From assembly GCA_005408345.1 (NCBI GenBank), contig SEMN01000310.1:548968-612967 (forward strand): a DNA stretch of 64,000 nt. The letters are read 5' to 3'. Position numbers and translations under genes: made by a program. Source of the stretch: Macquaria australasica. Taxonomy: Eukaryota; Chordata; Actinopteri; Centrarchiformes; Percichthyidae. Below the pieces are notes generated by a model. It was not told the origin of the DNA. It worked only from the letters and a program-made list of their open reading frames with translations, and did not search any database. Below are positions 56,680 through 64,000 of this stretch, in pieces (position 1 is the stretch's first letter; each line of letters starts with the position of its first letter).

Positions 56680-58697
56680 GAAGCAAAAAAAAAAATCCTT
56701 GAGGAGGAAAGAGCATAAAGAGGAAAACAAATATGAACTCTATATCTATAACGTCTCTCAATTGGGGTTTGCTCCGAGTTCAGAGCAGGTTCCTTGTTGT
56801 TGTATACAAACAGGTATTTTTTTAGACTAGTCATTAGTCTCCAACATTTACAATATCTCTACGTGGGCAGAGCATTTATGTACGCACCAGTTGTTTGTGT
56901 CATTTTTCTAACTTTTATACGGTTGGAGACATTCATCGTGTACAGAAAGAAGCTGCTATTCCTTATTTCTCTTGTGGTTGTAATATACTTAATATCTATA
57001 TATAAAAAGAGAAAAAAAACTCCTTCAGGTTGGATTTACGAACGTATCCACTACAGTCCATTTTTTAATGCTCGTAATTGTGTAAAGTGTAACTGAGCTG
57101 GTTTCGTTTCTGTGTTCGCGTAAAGGTACGACAGTTTGCCTTGTGTTCTGAAACACCGGTAACTTCCCCTCCCATCTTACTAGAGGACGGCGATGGTACC
57201 AATGACCATCGATGTTCTCGTGTTCTCTCGGGACGCCTCGACCTCTGTCCTCTGTCCTAGGGTATAGGCTCATACTCAGAGGTCAGAGGTCAGGCATCAC
57301 TGCTGAGTACCAACTAAATCTCAGGTCAAAGAGAAAAGTTAAATCCTTTTCTGCTTTCCTTTTTTTTTTTTCTTTTCCTTTTATGTGCTGTCATACCTTG
57401 AGACATCCAGCCTGGTGTGTGTGTGTGTGTGTGCGTGTGTGTGTGTGTGTTTTAACCTTTGTCTGATTCTGTGTCCCTCTGACACTGTTATTTCATTTTC
57501 TTTGATCATTAGACAAGAGCAGTGTTTCTAACAACCAGAAGGGGGGTTTCCAGTTTTGGACGGGTCCTTGCACTTATTATACGGAGCCCCAATAATGACA
57601 AAATGTAGTAAAAGTTTATCAGATGAGTCAAAACATAATTGAATACATAAATAAAAAATATAGTTAATTAAGATGAAGCGTAAAAAGAAATATACAGCTT
57701 TATACTTTTTCTTTTACCTCCAGTCAGTTAGTATAAAAAGACAAAAAGCTTTTAATTTTCTTCCTTTGCCCCAATCAGTTGATAAGATTTAAACTTTATT
57801 TATTTCACTCTTCTGTCTGTCTATATTCCACTAGCTCATTTTATTTTTCAACTCCTTAGTTTTCCCTTTTTCTGGGTCTTGCTACACATTTAATCATTTT
57901 TCTGTTCCCTATCTCCCCCCCTACATTTGTCTGGGCCCTTTTTTTTCAAAGCACACCAGCGAGTGCACGTAATGTTAATCATCTCTATATTTTACTGCAT
58001 ACTTCTGTAGCATCAGTGTATAGACTATTAACAGTAGCTAAAGCATTTTAGCCAGCAAGCAAATGCTAACAAAGAGGAGTAAAATAAATACAGTTTTAGG
58101 AAGGATATGTATAAAGCGTTATATTTCTTTTTAATCTCCATTTTAATTATTTAGCTAACAGTATTATTTATTATTTATTGAGGAATTCAGTTCTATTTGT
58201 GACTTGTCTGATAAGATTTTATTAAATGTAGTCAGTTTCAGTCTGTGCTGTGTAATAACACTGGGTTCAAGGTACAAAGTAAATGCAAAATAGAATTAAT
58301 TTAATGTAGCAGCGAGCCTTGACATCTGATTTTTCTGAAGGCAAGTGCAAAAAAACAATTTCACTTTCTGCTAATCAACTTCTCTCTTGAATCAAGGGTG
58401 TGTTTTCTGTATGCTGCTGGAATAATCCACATTATTTATCTTTTTCAACATATTAACGTGTTCGAAGGCGACTGCTGAAGTTAAATTGGGTTGAGAAATA
58501 AGTGGAATTATCTTACAGCACTGAGAGATTTGTTTAATGCTTTTAGGAAAAATAAGATTTCACAACTGAGGATGACACTAAAAGAATTCATAACAGGGAT
58601 AAATGCTCATAAGGCTCTTCTCTTCTCCTGAATGTGTTTTTTTGTTATTGAAATACTAAATCTAAATTCTTCAAGACAATTGATCAGAGAACTAACT

Positions 58698-58704
58698 AAC
58701 TGGA
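58698..58704 (+). promoter_or_regulatory. igf1r: miR-145 seed match (AACTGGA)
   Basis: A 7-base match to the miR-145-5p seed in the presumed 3' UTR. IGF1R is a reported miR-145 target in mammals; chance matches of this length are common. Confidence 0.35.
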
Positions 58705-59011
58705 GATCCCTGTGCTGAACATCTGAGCATTAAACGACTGCTTTATTAACATTTATGGAAGAACACTCAAATATGAAGACAAGTTCGAACAGAGAGGACC
58801 ACATGGAGTAGATATTAAAGGCTCATTCACCTCAAAATGTTTGGATTCCCAGCCCCGATGTTCCTTGGTTTATTTATGTTACTTTTTTGTGAAGTGGAAA
58901 TCACTGTACAAATTCCCCACAAGTTTCTTTTTGGGTTTTTTTCCCCCTGTGATATTTTGATGTTCTTTTGCTCTTTTGGGGGAAGGTTTTGTTATTCCTT
59001 CAACCATCCAT

Positions 59012-59019
59012 CTACCTCA
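59012..59019 (+). promoter_or_regulatory. igf1r: let-7 8-mer site (CTACCTCA)
   Basis: A full 8-mer complement to the let-7/miR-98 seed with terminal A, next to a T-rich, open context. IGF1R is a known let-7 target in vertebrates. Confidence 0.5.
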
Positions 59020-59615
59020 CTTTTTTTTTTCTTTTCAATCTATTAACATGTACAGAAAAACAAAACATCTCATCTGTGTTGTCCGGCTGTAATGACGATC
59101 TTACCGAGTGCTGTTAATATGGTCAAAGTCAAACCACAAACCAAACCATCCTGCTGGGGGAGGGGGGCACAGAAACATGATGGCCAGTGCTGGTAAATAT
59201 TTCTCTTTATTCTGCAGATAATCAACAAATCAGTCAAGCTCCTTGTAGATTATAACAGCTGCTGGTGAAATTTGGGACAAGTCTTGGTAAGGAGTCTGGG
59301 AGACTTGAAGACTGGTTTATTTCTCAGATGTTCTGCTGTAAGACGAGCTGTTAGGAACATGGAAGAAGGAAGGAAGTGCAGCCCTGCTGTGAGAGGCTGT
59401 GGTGTGTTCCTCCCCTGTTGTTAAAACCTCCTGACCTCCTCACCTTTCCCTTCCCCACACTCCCCTCCCTCTCCATCACCTCCTCCTACTGTCCCTGTGT
59501 ACTGCTCTGTTTTCAAACCTGCAGCCTGAAGTCCAGCCCCAGTTTGTGCCTCTCATGTATCGCCATTACATTCCAGTCACAACGCTATGCATCTGTTTTT
59601 TGTTTTTTTTGAAAC

Positions 59616-59621
59616 AATAAA
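59616..59621 (+). terminator. igf1r: Middle poly(A) signal candidate AATAAA
   Basis: Follows a T-rich stretch; downstream TGATCTTTG and AAGTGGTCATTT give a modest GU element. Would yield a 3.9 kb 3' UTR. Confidence 0.45.
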
Positions 59622-60297
59622 TACCTAGTGATCTTTGAAAAACCCAAGTGGTCATTTAACAACAGGTTCCGAAGACTCTTCTAACATCCCGTTTCCTAAG
59701 CTGGGACTATATTTTCTTATCCAGGTAGATGGAAATGACACAACAAAAATATGAATGCATTATCATAAATATAGGCAAATATAACTGATGATAAAACTTG
59801 TAATTTTGGTTCACATTGTACAAATTGCGTATAGACATATGGCATTTCTGGCTGCCATCTTTGTTTGGATCAGGAAAAAGACTCAACTTTAGAAACGGGT
59901 TAAAAATCTGTTCTTTTTTCGTGCTGCAGACAATATTTTTTCATGCAGATGGTTAGAAATTTCTCTGAGGAGCAGTAAGTGTTGTAAAATAACCTTGGAT
60001 TTTCAAAAAAGAAAAAATAGGTTGCTTAGCTATGTGACTCAAATGTAACGGTAACGCATGAGAGGCGCAAACTGGGGCTGCCAGAAGGCGTCAAGCGGGA
60101 AAGAAAAGATGGTCTTTTAAACCCATATATGACTTGTTACATTTAGATCATTACAAGGACCGTGCTTCTTTAAGCAGGAAGTGAGTTACTAACTGAAAAA
60201 TGTTAAGATATTGAGTCTCTTTTTTTTCTGGTTTAGGTATGTGTCTGAAAAACATGCCGTTATATCTCGTTGAAACATTTTGACACACTAGGAATGG

Positions 60298-60304
60298 AAC
60301 TGGA
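60298..60304 (+). promoter_or_regulatory. igf1r: miR-145 seed match (AACTGGA), second
   Basis: Second 7-mer of the same kind, 1.6 kb downstream of the first. Confidence 0.35.
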
Positions 60305-61017
60305 GGCGCGTATATACAGGACTGCAAGTTGACAGCTTTTTCTCAATGTTTTCAGTGTGACAATTGAAATCCGTGACCCTTCACAGTCTTTGACTACATA
60401 TAGGGACATTATGGGACTTCTGTCAGTCGCTTGTGGCTGCTAAAATAAAGGATGGAGCTTTTCTGGGGATCTGTGTCTAGTGTGGGACAGTTTACACTAG
60501 TTAACTTTCATCTATGACATTATTTTTTGGATACTTAATTGATTCCAGTATTTGGTACAGTGATAATGATCACACGACATGTTATCTGTTAATGATGTGT
60601 CCCATTTCTCTCTCTCTCTGTAAGAAAGAAAGAACAGACAGGACATGTTCCCACATACGTTACGCACATACTTACTGGTCACTGGAAGCTGTTTGTGTCT
60701 GGTCGTTAATGAGTGAAACCACGTGGAGCACCAGGTAGAAGGATGTCCATCATAGGTGGACTGAGAGCTAGCTAATGATCTGTACTGGTTGCTATGGTAA
60801 CACGTTTGGTAACCGAGGCGCTAGTTCATGAAGTTTTGTATATTTCCTCTTCTTTCGTTGGTTGACAGAATACTCTTCAGGTTCTTTACTGCCATTACGG
60901 GACTTTGGCGTTGTTCCTTGTGTCTAGACCTGTTGCCATGGTGATCATAACCCCAGTAAAAAGCATCCTTACTCTTCTCGTTTTTCACGAGTCTTCTTCC
61001 TCCCCTAACAAGGCAGG

Positions 61018-61372
61018 TAGAGCTGCAACGATTAGTCGATCAAAGAAAATAAATTAATTGCCAATTAATTTGATAATAGATTCATTGTTTCAGTCATTTT
61101 TCAAGCAAAATTGTCAAACATTTGCTGGTTCCAGCTTCTGAAATGTGAGGATTAGCTGCTTTTCTTTGTCATTTCTGACAGTAAATGAAGAGATTTTGGG
61201 TTTTGGACTGTTGGTTGGACAAAAGAAGCAATTTGAAGACGTCACTTTGGGCTCTGGGAAATTGTGATGATCATTTTTCACAATTCTTTGACATTTTATA
61301 GACTAACCGATTAATCGTGAAAATAATCGACAGCTTCATCGATAATGAAAATAATCTTTAGTTGCAGCCCTA
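61018..61372. mobile_element. hAT-like MITE with perfect 8-bp target duplication, in igf1r 3' UTR
   Basis: Left TAGAGCTGCAACGATTA and right TTTAGTTGCAGCCCTA are inverted, each followed inward by ATCGAT-rich sequence. The 8-mer AAGGCAGG flanks both sides (61010-61017 and 61373-61380) exactly. At 355 bp with no ORF, it is a miniature member of a common fish hAT family. Other copies at 28296-28545 and 39120-39240. Confidence 0.85.
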
Positions 61373-61835
61373 AAGGCAGGTATGCAGTTTCAGACTAGCA
61401 GTGTCAGTGATTTGGGTTCTGGTTAAGAGTCCGACCACAGGCTTGTGCCGGTTTGTACTGATATAAGATCAGGATGGGTATTTCAGTGTTTGTGGTCTGA
61501 TTTTTGCCTCACTTTTACCACTGGAACACCTCACAGAGCGGACATAAAATCTAACTAATTTCTTATTTTTTCCCCTCTTTTTGTTACATTGATGGCCAAT
61601 TTGTTACCAAGATTTTGATGTGTGTAAATTATTCATAGCCTTCCGACTCTTGTGTTCCTATTGAAATGATCTGTTAGACTGAGGTTTCATTTTTGGTTTT
61701 CTTTTGTACATGCTGTTGTAAGAGTTTTTCCTGTTATCAATATATTCTGAGTATTGGGAAAACATATTGGCTGAAGGAAAAGAGAATGTCTGTTTCTCTG
61801 ATTCTTTTTTTTTTTTCTACACAAGATTTAAGATG

Positions 61836-61841
61836 AATAAA
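61836..61841 (+). terminator. igf1r: Distal poly(A) signal candidate AATAAA
   Basis: GATGAATAAAAATGTATGC followed within 30 nt by the TG-rich CTTTGTTGGGAAGTGTG, the best-formed signal in the region. Predicts cleavage near 61855. Confidence 0.55.
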
Positions 61842-61859
61842 AATGTATGCAAACTGTTT

Positions 61860-62775
61860 CACTGCTCGTCTTTGTTGGGAAGTGTGCTCCCACTGCCACA
61901 TTTTAAACTGCTAGTGAGGGGCGACATTTCCACACACACTTTGTCTGGTTCAGAGGAAATGCAGCATGTTAGTTATTCCACATTTGCATGGAATTACCTG
62001 AATAGCTTGAAAATCAGGGTCATCCAGCGTTTATCATCTGAAAATTGCTGAATTTACCTTTTTTCTTTATTGTTTAATGGGTGTTGGAGGTGTGCAGATA
62101 CAATAAGACAAAATTAAAAATGTTTCGCTCCTCAGTTATAACTCATTTCTAAAAGAGAGCACTGGGTCTATGGCACAAGGACCACCTCAAACTACATCAT
62201 AACCAGCACAGTAAAGTACCCATAGAGCTAAATATAAAACTGGATCCACAACAGAATGGTATAATAATGGAGGACTGGTCCTGGCTACTGAAGAGATGCA
62301 GTGGGATATACCTGGAGTCCAAGAAGAAAAATGCCACTTCACTCCACTATGGCTGCAGTCACAAATGACTACTTTGCAGAATAAGATGACGCCTACACCT
62401 ATAAAATATAAAGTAATTACATAAAAAAATATGATATTCAGGTATAATATACAGGTTAATGCATATTTCCTAAAAGATTTTTGGTATCTAAATGGTTGGC
62501 CGTATTACCATACTGCTTTCCTATCAGTTTAGTTAGATGAGTACTCTCTTCACCACTGGGAGGAACGTATTCAGGTAGTGGATTTGGGTTGCCTGTGCAG
62601 GTGATGGAGCTTTCAGGAGAAAGAAGAATATACTATGAAGACACCAGATGCACTGAAGGAAGTGGTACTGTACATTATGCTGGGGAATTGTTTTTCCTCT
62701 CGGCTAGAAAAGAAGTTAAATAAATCCCACTGCGTTGTCACAATAGTTGACACAAGAGACAAAGGCACATGACTT
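61860..62775. other. Intergenic downstream of igf1r
   Basis: No gene or repeat that I can support. Confidence 0.5.
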
Positions 62776-62780
62776 GACGG

Positions 62781-62895
62781 CAGTGGTGGAAGAAGCATTG
62801 AGATCTTTTACTTACAGTAAGCAAAACTGGCAATAAGCACCTCAAATGTTACCTCTAGTGCTTCACTACTTGAGTAAATGTAATGCTGTACACCA
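62781..62895 (+). repeat. Worn DNA-transposon end (CAGTGGTGGAAGAAG)
   Basis: CAGTGGTGGAAGAAGCATTG, AGATCTTTTACTTACAGTAA and ACTACTTGAGTAAATGTAAT resemble the start of a widespread fish element; the rest is absent. Confidence 0.45.
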
Positions 62896-62989
62896 CCGTG
62901 TGCAGGATGTCATTCATGATGCAGTCCAACGGTGTAACAGCAGGTGGCAGCAGCAACACATAAGTAGTGTCCTGTCTGCAGTGAATCTA

Positions 62990-63008
62990 GAAGAAGAAGA
63001 AGAAGAAG
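62990..63008 (+). repeat. (GAA)n microsatellite
   Basis: Six GAA units. Possibly the tail of a LINE like the one at 1826, but the preceding sequence is not recognisable as such. Confidence 0.7.
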
Positions 63009-63019
63009 TTGCGCGTGAC

Positions 63020-63196
63020 CTTTGAGCTGAGGTGTGTCGCCACGGTGACGTGTTACGTTGTTTACGACAGAACCCTGTTGCTGTTCAACTTAGCGTTAGC
63101 TTGTGTGCGTGCACAAACATACACTTAGCACCAGGCGGGCCGTGAGCATCATGTGGGACATAAAGTAGAACAAAATGGTCCTGCACGAGTATTAAG
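63020..63196 (+). promoter_or_regulatory. Possible promoter and untranslated first exon of the next gene
   Basis: CpG-containing sequence (GCCACGGTGACGTGTTACG, with a CRE-like TGACGTG) followed by a well-formed donor ATTAAG|GTAAAT at 63197. Both ATGs in it are followed quickly by stops (MWDIK, MVLHEY), so the exon would be non-coding. Entirely inferential. Confidence 0.3.
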
Positions 63197-63298
63197 GTAA
63201 ATTACTGCTTTCGGTGCGGCTTATTGTTGTGGACAGTGATGTGCTAATAGCAGCCACTGAGTTAGCATGCTAATGGTGCTAAGAATGACAAGCGAGCA

Positions 63299-64000
63299 TG
63301 ACGTCAGCTAGTTAACTGCACCGACGTGACGTCAGCTAGTTAACATGACGTCAGCTAGTTAACTGCACTAACGTGACGTCAGCTAGTTAACATGAAGTCA
63401 GCTAGTTAACTGCACTAACGTGACGTCAGCTAGTTAACTGCACCGACGTGACGTCAGCTAGTTAACATGAAGTCAGCTAGTTAACTGCACTGACGTGACG
63501 TCAGCTAGTTAACATGACGTCAGCTAGTTAACTGCACTAACGTGACGTCAGCTAGTTAACATGAAGTCAGCTAGTTAACTGCACTAACGTGACGTCAGCT
63601 AGTTAACTGCACCGACGTGACGTCAGCTAGTTAACTGCACCGACGTGACGTCAGCTAGTTAACTGCACTAACGTGACGTCAGCTAGTTAACATGACGTCA
63701 GCTAGTTAACTGCACCGACGTGAAGTCAGCTAGTTAACTGCACTAACGTGACGTCAGCTAGTTAACTGCACCGACGTGAAGTCAGCTAGTTAACTGCACC
63801 GACGTGAAGTCAGCTAGTTAACTGCACTAACGTGACGTCAGCTAGTTAACTGCACCGACGTGAAGTCAGCTAGTTAACTGCACCGACGTGAAGTCAGCTA
63901 GTTAACTGCACTAACGTGACGTCAGCTAGTTAACATGACGTCAGCTAGTTAACTGCACTAACGTGAAGTCAGCTAGTTAACTGCACTAACGTGAAGTCAG
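63299..64000 (+). repeat. Minisatellite of 28- and 19-bp units built on TGACGTCA
   Basis: Twenty-seven complete units and a partial one at the window end. Twenty long units (28 bp) read TGAMGTCAGCTAGTTAAC + TGCACYRACG (M is A or C). Seven short units (19 bp) stop after TTAAC with a final A (63327, 63374, 63449, 63496, 63543, 63674, 63917), and each follows a long one. Eighteen units carry the palindromic CRE TGACGTCA; ten have TGAAGTCA. Array continues beyond the window. Confidence 0.97.

Larger units (their letters stand above)
55710..61855 (+). other. igf1r: igf1r 3' UTR (presumed, about 6.1 kb)
   Basis: The sequence after the stop codon lacks another gene and has three AATAAA signals (56674, 59616, 61836). 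Mammalian IGF1R has a 3' UTR of several kilobases, so the distal signal is a likely main end. Includes (TG)n at 57414-57450, an inserted MITE at 61018-61372, one let-7 and two miR-145 seed matches. The true end is inferred. Confidence 0.6.

Noticed and set aside
63299..64000. Possible CRISPR-like array
   Set aside because: Units are directly contiguous with no unique spacers, and the context is a vertebrate nuclear genome; it is a minisatellite.

Overview
The window is ordinary vertebrate nuclear DNA from a bony fish, most likely a percomorph teleost. The evidence is split genes with canonical GT-AG introns, a receptor whose closest match I recognise is vertebrate IGF1R, and a dense background of repeat families typical of fish genomes (an I/Nimb-type LINE with a (GAA)n tail, an L2-type LINE, and several hAT-derived miniature elements). 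No bacterial, phage, CRISPR or viral feature was seen.

Layout. Positions 1-1684 on the minus strand hold the first three coding exons of the AP-3 adaptor sigma subunit (ap3s2-like); the gene runs off the left edge. A 5'-truncated LINE (about 1826-3305) is inserted about 140 bp from the ap3s2 start codon. About 5 kb of repeat-rich intergenic DNA follows. Then comes the GC-rich 5' region (about 8640-9462) of igf1r, which fills the rest of the window on the plus strand. igf1r has 21 coding exons from 9463 to 55709, encoding about 1417 residues. Intron 1 is about 7 kb and intron 2 about 24.7 kb; together they hold most of the transposon remnants. The other exons lie within 14 kb (41835-55709). 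A probable 6.1 kb 3' UTR ends near 61855 and carries let-7 and miR-145 type seed matches. After a short intergenic stretch there is a possible untranslated first exon of another gene (about 63020-63196), then an array of at least 27 units (63299 to the window end) built around the CREB/ATF palindrome TGACGTCA.

Biology. igf1r encodes the IGF-1 receptor tyrosine kinase: signal peptide, L1, cysteine-rich, L2, three fibronectin type III domains, an RRRR proprotein cleavage site, one membrane segment, an NPEY docking motif, a complete kinase domain and a long low-complexity tail. ap3s2 encodes a small subunit of the AP-3 vesicle coat that sorts cargo to lysosome-related organelles. The two genes are divergently transcribed with about 7 kb between their start codons; nothing shows a functional link.

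The most unusual features are the TGACGTCA minisatellite, a GC-AG intron in ap3s2, a triple NAG acceptor at the igf1r kinase exon 18, an extended Pro/Ser/Gly-rich receptor tail, and several miniature hAT-like elements with readable 8-bp target duplications, one inside the igf1r 3' UTR. I found no convincing new biological system.
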